Source of the DNA: Rhodoligotrophos appendicifer
GTDB taxonomy: Bacteria; Pseudomonadota; Alphaproteobacteria; Rhizobiales; Im1
Reading direction: 5' to 3'
Assembly: GCF_007474605.1 (NCBI RefSeq)
Contig: NZ_VHKL01000003.1
Location: 409,156 to 473,155 of the forward strand
DNA length: 64,000 nucleotides
Below are positions 17,946 to 24,354 of the stretch, in pieces. Made by a program: the position numbers and the translations under genes. Below the pieces are notes generated by a model that had not been told where the DNA came from, did no database searches, and saw only the letters and a program-made list of their open reading frames with translations. The first letter of the stretch is position 1. Each line of letters opens with the position of its first letter.

Positions 17946-18380
17946 ATGCGCGACAATTATCATTCTACAAAGGTGGCCGAGGCGATCGCCCCAGCCGTCC
18001 TGGCCGCCGACAACACTCCGGTGGCAATCGACCTTCTCGGCTTCAACAGCGCCACGCTGGCGCTGCATGTAGGCGTAGGTGGCATCACTTTCACCGGCAC
18101 AAACAAGATCGAGTTCAAGCTGACGCATTCAGTCGATGGCGTCACCTATGACGCGGTTGAACGGAGCGACGTGCTTGGCGTCGATGCAGTAGGCGCCGGG
18201 GGCATTATCAAGGCCCTCATCGCTGCTCACCCTGCATCTGCCGTCTATCGCATCGGCTATGTCGGCTATCGCCGCTACATCAAGGTGCTTGCCGACTTCA
18301 GTGGCACCCATGGCACCGGCACGCCCATTGCCGCTACTGCGATTTTGGGCAACGCACAGCTTCGCCCGGTCGCGGCCTAA
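17946..18380 (+). CDS. Capsid-adjacent phage protein of unknown function
   Basis: This 144-residue protein is rich in predicted beta strands (V-A-I-D-L-L-G-F-N-S-A-T-L-A-L-H-V-G-V-G, then R-I-G-Y-V-G-Y-R-R-Y-I-K-V). It lies 15 bases after the capsid gene. Proteins with this pattern are common next to capsid genes in alphaproteobacterial prophages and are likely virion surface or decoration proteins, but I know no proven function. No membrane span or signal is visible. It does not look like a tail tube protein. Confidence 0.7.
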   Translation: MRDNYHSTKVAEAIAPAVLAADNTPVAIDLLGFNSATLALHVGVGGITFTGTNKIEFKLTHSVDGVTYDAVERSDVLGVDAVGAGGIIKALIAAHPASAVYRIGYVGYRRYIKVLADFSGTHGTGTPIAATAILGNAQLRPVAA

Positions 18381-18587
18381 CAAATTACGGCCGGGTTCTC
18401 CAGAGGGTGGCGCGATCCATCCTTATTGAAACGAAAGCGACCTGTCTTCCGGCCGCCGCGCGAGCGGAGCATTGAGGCTGAAGGTCGCAAAGCAAAGAGA
18501 TCGCGAACACCGGTGCTCGACGGCGCCAAGGGTTCAAGCGGAACAGGCGCTACGGCGGACTGCTCCCGACATTCACAAAGGCAAGTT
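18381..18587. other. 207-base gap inside the structural operon
   Basis: This is the largest gap in an otherwise overlapping gene string. The following gene's frame stays open through it back to a TTG at 18426, which would add 54 very basic residues. No ribosome site supports that start, whereas ATG 18588 has AAAGGCAAG upstream. I see no hairpin or strong promoter. It could hold an unrecognised small gene or a long leader. Confidence 0.4.
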
Positions 18588-19190
18588 ATGCGCTTAGCAG
18601 CAGACGAAATCACCCTAACGATCGCCGGCGAGACAGTGCGTCTCAGACCGACGCTGCGCGCAGCGACCCGCCTTGAGCGCCAGTTCTCCGGCTTTCATAA
18701 GCTGCTGCTTGCAGTGCACCAGGGGAGCGTCTCAGCCATCGCCGCTGTTATTAGAGAGTGTGCCGATCATGCCAGCGGAATCCCTCACAACCTTGAGATG
18801 CTCGCAGGTTATGTTCTCACGACTGGCATCGAGTATCTGATCGCCCCTATCAGTGATCATGTTCTCCGACTTGCGGGCGTGGATGACGAGCCCGAAGAGC
18901 CGGCGGCAGAGAACAAAACTTCCGCCACGCCTGTTTCCATCGCTGAGTATCATCGGACGCTCTTCGAGTTCGGCACAGGCTGGCTCGGTTGGACGCCTGA
19001 GACGACTTGGAACGCAACGGCGGCTGAGATCCTGGCCGCCTACGCGGGCAAAGCGTCCATGCTCAGGGCAATCTATGGCACCGCCGAGCCTGCCGAGACA
19101 AAGCCGAATTTTCACACCGAACACCAACGCGCCGAAGGCATCCTCACATTGAAAATGATGCAGGCCTTTGGCGCAAATAGGGCCGCGTGA
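18588..19190 (+). CDS. Second tail-assembly-chaperone-like protein
   Basis: This 200-residue protein opens with E-I-T-L-T-I-A-G-E-T-V-R-L-R-P-T-L-R-A-A-T-R-L-E, split here for length, a pattern seen in tail chaperones of gene-transfer-agent-like phages. A C-terminal extension (W-L-G-W-T-P-E-T-T-W-N-A-T) resembles the second half of frameshifted chaperones. Its usual partners, tail tube before and tape measure after, are absent or displaced: the tape measure is 5 kb away. The start at 18588 is preferred over TTG 18426. The function is inferred. Confidence 0.55.
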   Translation: MRLAADEITLTIAGETVRLRPTLRAATRLERQFSGFHKLLLAVHQGSVSAIAAVIRECADHASGIPHNLEMLAGYVLTTGIEYLIAPISDHVLRLAGVDDEPEEPAAENKTSATPVSIAEYHRTLFEFGTGWLGWTPETTWNATAAEILAAYAGKASMLRAIYGTAEPAETKPNFHTEHQRAEGILTLKMMQAFGANRAA

Positions 19191-19191
19191 G

Positions 19192-19410
19192 ATGAGCCAG
19201 CACGTCATCCGTTCCCACGGTCAAACGACACTCGTCAGCAACGAGCAAGGCCCCATGGGGCCAGTCGGCCCGCGCGGCTTAAGCGGCGAAGTGAGCATCG
19301 GAGACTTGCCCGTTGTCATCACAGATCCCCAGGCCGGTCAATGGCTTCAGATCAACGCAACCGGCGACAGCTGGGCGAATGAAAACGTAATCGATGGCGG
19401 CAATTTCTGA
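19192..19410 (+). CDS. Short collagen-like phage protein
   Basis: This 72-residue protein contains five consecutive Gly-X-Y triplets (GPM GPV GPR GLS GEV) at residues 20-34, then a beta-rich tail. Collagen-like runs in phage proteins trimerise fibres or spikes. The ATG at 19192 lies one base past the preceding stop and its own stop overlaps the next ATG. The next gene encodes a head-spike base homologue, so this is likely a spike or fibre component. The residues are seen directly; the role is inference. Confidence 0.65.
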   Translation: MSQHVIRSHGQTTLVSNEQGPMGPVGPRGLSGEVSIGDLPVVITDPQAGQWLQINATGDSWANENVIDGGNF

Positions 19411-19676
19411 TGACTCAAACGGACCCTTTCGCAGATCTCGCGCGTGGATATGACAGCTTCGTTGATCGTCATTTCCTGATCGTCCCTTCCAACGATCTCG
19501 ACCTCGAAATCAAGCCCCGGGCGATCTATTGCCATGTCCCCGGCACAGTCGTCGTTCGTGACGAGCACGGAACCGATCTGCCCTACGAGATGAATTGGTC
19601 TGGCGGTTTAATCTGTGTCCGCGCCGTTCGTGTCCTGGCGACCGGCACGACCGGCACCTATTACGGTTGGGTGTGA
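19410..19676 (+). CDS. Head spike base protein (RcGTA Rcc01079-like)
   Basis: This 88-residue protein matches the family of the Rhodobacter gene transfer agent head-spike base. It shows an N-terminal D-P-F-A-D-L-A-R, the K-P-R-A-I-Y-C-H-V-P-G-T-V-V-V-R-D core and the C-terminal R-A-V-R-V-L-A-T-G-T-T-G-T. In RcGTA the head spikes aid binding to the recipient's surface polysaccharide. It lies directly after a collagen-like gene and overlaps the HNH gene start (TGATG). This links the module to alphaproteobacterial GTA-type virions. Confidence 0.75.
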   Translation: MTQTDPFADLARGYDSFVDRHFLIVPSNDLDLEIKPRAIYCHVPGTVVVRDEHGTDLPYEMNWSGGLICVRAVRVLATGTTGTYYGWV

Positions 19677-20005
19677 TGCCACGCCGCGCCCCACGCCTCT
19701 GCAGTTGCGGAAAGATCGTTCCTGGAGGCGAGCTTTGCGCCTGTCAGGTTACCAGAAAGGCAGCCCATGACAGAATTCGCCCCAATGCAAGGCAACGTGG
19801 CTACACGACCAAGTGGGATCGGGCTCGCGCTGCATATCTTTCTGACCATCGTAAGTGCGTTTTCTGCGGCGATCCTGCCTCGGTAGTTGATCATAGGATT
19901 GCGCATAAAGGTGATCAAAAGCTGTTCTGGTCGAGGACCAATTGGCAGCCACTTTGCGGGCCTTGTCACAACAGCACTAAGCAGAGCTTGGAGCGCCGGC
20001 CATGA
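19676..20005 (+). CDS. HNH endonuclease
   Basis: This 109-residue protein has a zinc-binding HNH fold: paired cysteines C-V-F-C-G, then V-V-D-H-R-I-A-H-K-G-D, then N-W-Q-P-L-C-G-P-C-H-N. The N-terminus carries an additional Cys cluster (C-S-C-G-K ... C-A-C). HNH proteins of siphophages work with the large terminase in DNA packaging. Here it sits about 2.3 kb before the terminases rather than beside them. It starts at the stop of the spike gene. Confidence 0.9.
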   Translation: MPRRAPRLCSCGKIVPGGELCACQVTRKAAHDRIRPNARQRGYTTKWDRARAAYLSDHRKCVFCGDPASVVDHRIAHKGDQKLFWSRTNWQPLCGPCHNSTKQSLERRP

Positions 20006-20325
20006 GCCTCACAATGCGCCCCAGCGGACTCAAGCTCGAAGCATGGCAGAGCTGCGATGCGCTGTTCTCGCTCGCCCACATCGATCTTTGCGGCGATGAG
20101 CAGCCGTTCACCGGCGAGGCCATCGAAGTCACTATATCGACCGCAGCCGACGCCAATCCCTTGCTGATCCTCGAAGGCACCATAGCCGACGATGGGATGA
20201 GCTTCAGCTTCCACATCCCTCGCGCTTCGCTGCCTGCTGGTAATCTCGTCTTTGGGGTTGTCGAGCTGGACGCCGGCTTTCGCAAGCCTGTGGCCACGGG
20301 CCAGCTGGAGGTTGCACGATGGTAG
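20002..20325 (+). CDS. Small beta-sandwich virion protein, first of a tandem pair
   Basis: This 107-residue protein is predicted all-beta: S-C-D-A-L-F-S-L-A-H-I-D-L-C-G, then I-P-R-A-S-L-P-A-G-N-L-V-F-G, ending in V-A-T-G-Q-L-E-V-A. The layout resembles BppU N-terminal-like domains of phage baseplate or head accessory proteins. The next gene has the same layout and similar length, so the two look like diverged duplicates. Overlaps of a few bases join both neighbours. The exact role is unknown. Confidence 0.6.
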   Translation: MSLTMRPSGLKLEAWQSCDALFSLAHIDLCGDEQPFTGEAIEVTISTAADANPLLILEGTIADDGMSFSFHIPRASLPAGNLVFGVVELDAGFRKPVATGQLEVARW

Positions 20326-20639
20326 CCTTTAACTTCGACATTGCCGTGAAGCACGATACTGACTTCAGCCATCGCTTCGAATGGCGGACACGCAGCGGCC
20401 CCGTAGACTTATCCGGCGCCACCTTTGACATGCGGATCAAGCACACAGCTGCTGACGACGAGTCCGTGTTCCATCTTACTTCAAGCAATGGACGCATCAC
20501 TCTAGAAGAGCCGAACAAATTCTCTTTGATCATTCCGAAGTACGCTCTTCAACCGGGACAATATTACTTCGGTCTGAAGTACATTATCGGACCTGTGCAC
20601 CATCCTCTCGCAATGGGGCGGATCAATGCCAGAGCCTAA
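20319..20639 (+). CDS. Small beta-sandwich virion protein, second of a tandem pair
   Basis: This 106-residue protein begins D-T-D-F-S-H-R-F-E-W-R-T-R-S-G-P-V-D-L-S-G-A-T, split by a turn before G-R-I-T-L-E, and ends with L-A-M-G-R-I-N. This is the classic order of the BppU N-terminal-like domain (linker to a virion). It overlaps the preceding homologous gene by 7 bases and the next gene by 14. It is likely an accessory virion protein. The family is inferred by pattern. Confidence 0.6.
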   Translation: MVAFNFDIAVKHDTDFSHRFEWRTRSGPVDLSGATFDMRIKHTAADDESVFHLTSSNGRITLEEPNKFSLIIPKYALQPGQYYFGLKYIIGPVHHPLAMGRINARA

Positions 20640-20904
20640 ACTTTTGGAGCTAGACGGCATTGCGCAACCCGTCAGTGAGTGGGCTGCGGACTACGGCATC
20701 ACCTCACGTCTCATAAGGCTTCGTCTGAGCTGGGGATGGAGTGTTCGACGGGCAATCCTCGAGCCAATGCGCTGCTACCCAGGAATGCGCCTGACTGAGC
20801 CAGACAGCAGACCGGGGGGTAGTCGCAGACTTTCCAGAGCAGGGAAAGGGACCGGCGGGGGTGGATCGCGCGATATCGGGCGCAAACAGGAATTGCAACC
20901 ATGA
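20626..20904 (+). CDS. Small phage protein with homeodomain-like helices
   Basis: This 92-residue protein has residues 10-45 (G-I-A-Q-P-V-S-E-W-A-A-D-Y-G-I, then I-R-L-R-L-S-W-G-W-S-V-R-R-A-I) in the form of the short helix-turn-helix often fused to HNH or AP2 phage proteins. Such modules bind DNA. The C-terminal third is low-complexity, rich in Gly, Arg and Lys. It overlaps genes on both sides. The role is unknown; it may help packaging or be a relic of an HNH protein. Confidence 0.55.
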   Translation: MPEPKLLELDGIAQPVSEWAADYGITSRLIRLRLSWGWSVRRAILEPMRCYPGMRLTEPDSRPGGSRRLSRAGKGTGGGGSRDIGRKQELQP

Positions 20905-21185
20905 CGATCGTTTCAATCGAGCAGATGCAGGATCAATTAAACCTGCCGATATCGCAGGATGAGTACCTGATCGAGCAGAAGATCGGTGCGGCCGAAGCAT
21001 GGATTGCGGCATATATCGGCGCCGACCTTATCGAGAAATACGAAACTCCCGACGCCGTCCCGGCCACAGTCGTGGAGGCAATCAAGCAGCTTGCTGGCCA
21101 CTTTTATGAGCAACGGGAAGGCTCACCGACCATACCTAATGGCGTGACCGACCTCCTGCGTAGCGAGCGGGTCTGGTGCTTCTGA
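20901..21185 (+). CDS. Head-tail connector protein (HK97 gp6-like)
   Basis: This 94-residue protein has the gp6-like connector pattern: an N-terminal helix, D-E-Y-L-I-E-Q-K-I-G-A-A-E-A-W-I-A-A-Y-I, and A-I-K-Q-L-A-G-H-F-Y-E-Q-R-E. Connectors form a ring under the portal and join the head to the stopper. It is followed by gp10-like, terminator-like and joining proteins in the usual order, with overlapping start and stop codons. Confidence 0.85.
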   Translation: MTIVSIEQMQDQLNLPISQDEYLIEQKIGAAEAWIAAYIGADLIEKYETPDAVPATVVEAIKQLAGHFYEQREGSPTIPNGVTDLLRSERVWCF

Positions 21186-21607
21186 TGGCCCGGAACAGCA
21201 GGCAGATAAAGAATTTCGAGAAGCGTTTAACGGCCATTCCCCGGGCTGTCCGCGAGGCTCTGACGCCAACACTTCTAAAGAGCGGTGAAGAGTTGGTGGC
21301 CTCCATGCGCCAGCTGGCAGAATCCTCACGTGATACAGGGGGTTTGATCAATAGCATTGCAGTCACCGGCCCCGGTCAGCAGACCCCTGCTTACTCACAG
21401 CCCGGCGGATCGCTGATCGTTGCGCCGCTTACTGTAGCCGTCACGGCAGGCAATAGCCAGGTGCGGTATGCGCACCTTGTCGAGCACGGTACCGCCGCCG
21501 CGACCGCTCAACCGTTCTTCTGGCCTGGCTATAGGCTCGGCCGCAAGCGCCTAGAAGGCCGTATCAAGCGCGCGATCTCGAAAGCCATTAAGGACGCCAA
21601 AAGATGA
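21185..21607 (+). CDS. HK97 gp10-family head-tail joining/minor tail protein
   Basis: This 140-residue protein is basic at both ends, with the family core V-R-Y-A-H-L-V-E-H-G-T-A-A-A-T-A-Q-P-F-F-W-P-G. Its ATG overlaps the TGA of the connector gene; ATG at 21176 would lie inside that gene and is less likely. gp10-like proteins complete the tail end of the head-tail interface. It appears intact. Confidence 0.88.
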   Translation: MARNSRQIKNFEKRLTAIPRAVREALTPTLLKSGEELVASMRQLAESSRDTGGLINSIAVTGPGQQTPAYSQPGGSLIVAPLTVAVTAGNSQVRYAHLVEHGTAAATAQPFFWPGYRLGRKRLEGRIKRAISKAIKDAKR

Positions 21608-22014
21608 GCAGCTTTGCCGTTCAAAAATGGTCATACACGCGCCTGATCAATGATCTGGATGTGACCGATCTTGTCTGCGCCTCCAGCATCATCGATGCGC
21701 ATGGACTGCCTGAGACGTTCCCCAGCATCATCATCGGCGAAGCTGACACGGTTCCACAGATCGAGAGCAGCGATCGCTTCAGCGCAGTTCATATGACGCT
21801 CCATTGCTGGCAGAGAGAGCTTGGCCTTGAAGGCGTGAAGGCGATCGCCGAGGCCGTGCGCCGCTGCCTTCGTTGCTCGGAGATTTGGACGATCGACGGC
21901 TACAAATGCTTGGACGTTCGGTTCACCGGCTCACGCGCCATGCGAGATCCCGACAAGATTTCCAGCCACGCGGTTGTCACGTTCAGTTTTGTTATCGAAG
22001 AAGTGACGGCATGA
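21604..22014 (+). CDS. Tail terminator-like protein (DUF3168 type)
   Basis: This 136-residue protein fits the GTA gp8/DUF3168 group that caps the tail tube and joins it to the head: P-S-I-I-I-G-E-A near residue 40, then H-M-T-L-H-C-W-Q-R-E near residue 62. It overlaps gp10-like upstream and the head-tail adaptor downstream by four bases each. Its presence implies the particle is meant to receive a tail, although no tail tube gene is encoded here. Confidence 0.8.
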   Translation: MSSFAVQKWSYTRLINDLDVTDLVCASSIIDAHGLPETFPSIIIGEADTVPQIESSDRFSAVHMTLHCWQRELGLEGVKAIAEAVRRCLRCSEIWTIDGYKCLDVRFTGSRAMRDPDKISSHAVVTFSFVIEEVTA

Positions 22015-22328
22015 TCAGCGCCGGCAAGCTCGATCGTGAAGTCAGTATCGGCATGATCCAGACCGCCATCGGCCCCGGCGGAACGCCGACGCTCGCCCTG
22101 TTCGAAACAATGTTTCTGCGCGCCCAGCTGGTCGAGGAAGCAATCGCCGAGCACCCGGCAGGCGCCGGCATTGCTACCACGCATAGCATCACCTTCCGGA
22201 CCCGCTATGCAGCCATCAGTACGAAGCAGGTTCTTCAGTTTGCAAGCGACCTGTACGACATCACCGAAATTCGAGAGATCGGCCGCCGTCGCGGCCTAGA
22301 GATCCGTTGCGTTCGGAGGCCCTGCTAA
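22011..22328 (+). CDS. Head-tail adaptor/stopper protein (SPP1 gp16-like)
   Basis: This 105-residue protein shows the Phage_H_T_join pattern: L-D-R-E-V-S-I near residue 6, the H-S-I-T-F-R-T-R-Y middle, and Y-D-I-T-E-I-R-E-I-G-R-R-R-G-L-E-I at the end. It closes the capsid after packaging. The ATG at 22011 overlaps the preceding stop; its stop TAA overlaps the small terminase ATG. Confidence 0.85.
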   Translation: MISAGKLDREVSIGMIQTAIGPGGTPTLALFETMFLRAQLVEEAIAEHPAGAGIATTHSITFRTRYAAISTKQVLQFASDLYDITEIREIGRRRGLEIRCVRRPC

Positions 22329-22738
22329 TGGCACGCGGCCGCAAGCCCGAGAATATCACTTCTGACCGTCAGGCGATCGACGCCGTGCCGAGTGCTCCGG
22401 CTTGGCTGAGCAAGGACGCGAAAGCTGTCTGGCGCCAAGTTGCTCCCCTTCTAGTCGAGCGCCGCATTCTTACGCAGGGCGATCTCGGCACTTTAGAGAG
22501 CTACGCGACCAGCACGGGCTTGGTTCGCGACATGCAAAGGGCGATCAACAAGGACGGAGCTATTGTTGCGACCGACAAAGGACCGAAGCGACATCCAGCC
22601 CTCGGCATACAAAACGCGGCCATGGTCACTGCCCGCCTTTGCGCTGGCGAGCTGGGCTTAACGCCGGTCAGCCGGTCTCGGCCCTCAATTCGCGATGATG
22701 ATCAGGGCGACGACGACGATCCGTTGAACGTGTCCTGA
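22328..22738 (+). CDS. terS: Small terminase subunit (P27 family)
   Basis: This 136-residue protein recognises the DNA to be packaged. Family features are P-A-W-L-S-K-D-A-K-A-V-W near residue 25, L-E-S-Y-A-T-S-T-G-L and H-P-A-L-G-I-Q-N-A-A. The acidic C-terminus (D-D-D-Q-G-D-D-D-D) is common for partner contact. Its stop overlaps the large terminase ATG. Having its own TerS matters for the satellite idea: capsid-forming islands package their own DNA with their own TerS. Confidence 0.9.
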   Translation: MARGRKPENITSDRQAIDAVPSAPAWLSKDAKAVWRQVAPLLVERRILTQGDLGTLESYATSTGLVRDMQRAINKDGAIVATDKGPKRHPALGIQNAAMVTARLCAGELGLTPVSRSRPSIRDDDQGDDDDPLNVS

Positions 22739-24345
22739 TGGCGGCGAACACGTATCCAGCCTGGATCTATGACGGCAGCCCGATTGACGATCCCCTTGGA
22801 CACGGCGAGCGCGCGGTCAAATTTCTGCGCCTTCTGAAGCACCCGAAGAATCCCGCCAAGGGTCATCCGTTCCAGCTCGACGTATGGCAGGAGCGGATCG
22901 TCCGGCGCATCTATGGGCCTCGCCATGAGGACGGCACCCGCATCATCAAAACCGTTGTGCTGCTCCTGCCTCGTGGCAACCGCAAGACGGCCCTGGCTGC
23001 TGCCCTGGCGCTGCTTCATACGATCGGCCCTGAGAAGATTGCAGGCGGCGAGGTGCTATCCGCTGCCTCGGATCGCAAGCAGGCTCGGCTTGGATATGCC
23101 GAGGCCCTTGGCATCGTCCGCGCCGACCCTCGCATTGCCCGCGCCGTCAGCGTTCAAGACTACAGAAACCGGCTCACCCTGAAGAGCGCCGGCTCATTCT
23201 ACGAAAGTATTAGCTCGGACGCCGGCACTCAGCACGGCCGCACCCCGGCCTTCGTGCTCGCGGATGAGCTTCACGCCTGGAAGAAACGCGACCTTTGGGA
23301 CGTTGTTCGCAGCGGATTGCCCAAGACCAAGGGCAGCTTGCTTGTGATCGCCACAACAGCAGGACGCGGCCAGGACAATCTTGCGCATGACATCGTGAGC
23401 TATGCCCGCAAAGTCGCTCTTGGCGAGATCATCGATCCGAGCTGCCTGCCGGTCCTGTTTGAAACATCGGCCGATGCCGATTGGAAAGATGAGGCAGTCT
23501 GGCGCCGCGCCAATCCTGGCCTCGCCCATGGTTATCCTGACATCGAAGGTTTGCGCCAGCTGGCCCGCGAGGCCGAGCATCGCCCAAGCGATCGAGAGGC
23601 ATTCCGGCAGCTGCACCTAAACGTCTGGCTTGATCATAGTAGCTCGCCATTCGTGGAGATGAGCGTCTATGACGAGGGCAACTGGCCGATCGACCTGGAG
23701 GCCCTGGTGGGACAGCCGTGCTGGATCGGTGTGGATCTGTCATCGAATAGCGACCTGACGGCCGTTGTCGCTGCCTTCCGCGATGATGATGATGTTTACA
23801 CCGCCGTGCCAACGTTCTTCTGCCCTGCTGATAACTTGCGTGGCCGCACAGAGCAGTCCGGTCAGCCCTATTCGCGATGGGCGCAGGAAGGTCAGATCAT
23901 TGCCACACCGGGCAACGTGGTCGACTTCCGCGCAGTCGAGGACACGATCCGCGACCTCTGCGCCAATTACGACGTTAGAGAGATAGCTTTCGATCCGCAT
24001 CTCGGCCGCGTGATGATGAGCAACCTCGCCGATGATGGCTATCCCGCGATCGAGATGCGCCAGGGCTGGATCACCATGGCTCCGGCGATCAAGACGCTGG
24101 AGCGGGCAATCCTCGGTCGCAAGTTCCGGCATGGCGGTCACCCGGTGCTCCGCTGGAATTTCTCGAACATTGAAGTCGAGACCGACAAGGCAGGGAACAA
24201 GACGTTCCACAAGGGAAAATCGAAAGACAAGATCGACGGCGCCCAGGCCGCAGCGATGGCAGTTGGTCGCGCGTCTCAGGGCGAAAGCAATCGCAGCATC
24301 TATTCGGACACCGCAGCAAGGCCCCATGGCCTGCTTACTTTTTAA
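22738..24345 (+). CDS. terL: Large terminase subunit (ATPase and nuclease)
   Basis: This 535-residue DNA-packaging motor has a Walker A variant L-L-P-R-G-N-R-K-T (about residues 76-84) and Walker B F-V-L-A-D-E (172-177). The C-terminal RNase-H-like nuclease has its first Asp in I-G-V-D-L-S-S-N-S-D (near residue 330) and further acidic residues downstream (A-F-D-P-H; D-K-I-D-G-A). The length is normal and there is no frame break. It lies after the connector genes, whereas most phages place terminases before the portal. Confidence 0.95.
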   Translation: MAANTYPAWIYDGSPIDDPLGHGERAVKFLRLLKHPKNPAKGHPFQLDVWQERIVRRIYGPRHEDGTRIIKTVVLLLPRGNRKTALAAALALLHTIGPEKIAGGEVLSAASDRKQARLGYAEALGIVRADPRIARAVSVQDYRNRLTLKSAGSFYESISSDAGTQHGRTPAFVLADELHAWKKRDLWDVVRSGLPKTKGSLLVIATTAGRGQDNLAHDIVSYARKVALGEIIDPSCLPVLFETSADADWKDEAVWRRANPGLAHGYPDIEGLRQLAREAEHRPSDREAFRQLHLNVWLDHSSSPFVEMSVYDEGNWPIDLEALVGQPCWIGVDLSSNSDLTAVVAAFRDDDDVYTAVPTFFCPADNLRGRTEQSGQPYSRWAQEGQIIATPGNVVDFRAVEDTIRDLCANYDVREIAFDPHLGRVMMSNLADDGYPAIEMRQGWITMAPAIKTLERAILGRKFRHGGHPVLRWNFSNIEVETDKAGNKTFHKGKSKDKIDGAQAAAMAVGRASQGESNRSIYSDTAARPHGLLTF

Positions 24346-24354
24346 GGACAGATC

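Noticed and set aside
18426-18587. TTG-initiated N-terminal extension of the chaperone-like gene
   Set aside because: No ribosome site and an Arg/Lys-rich sequence unlike the family; ATG 18588 is better supported.
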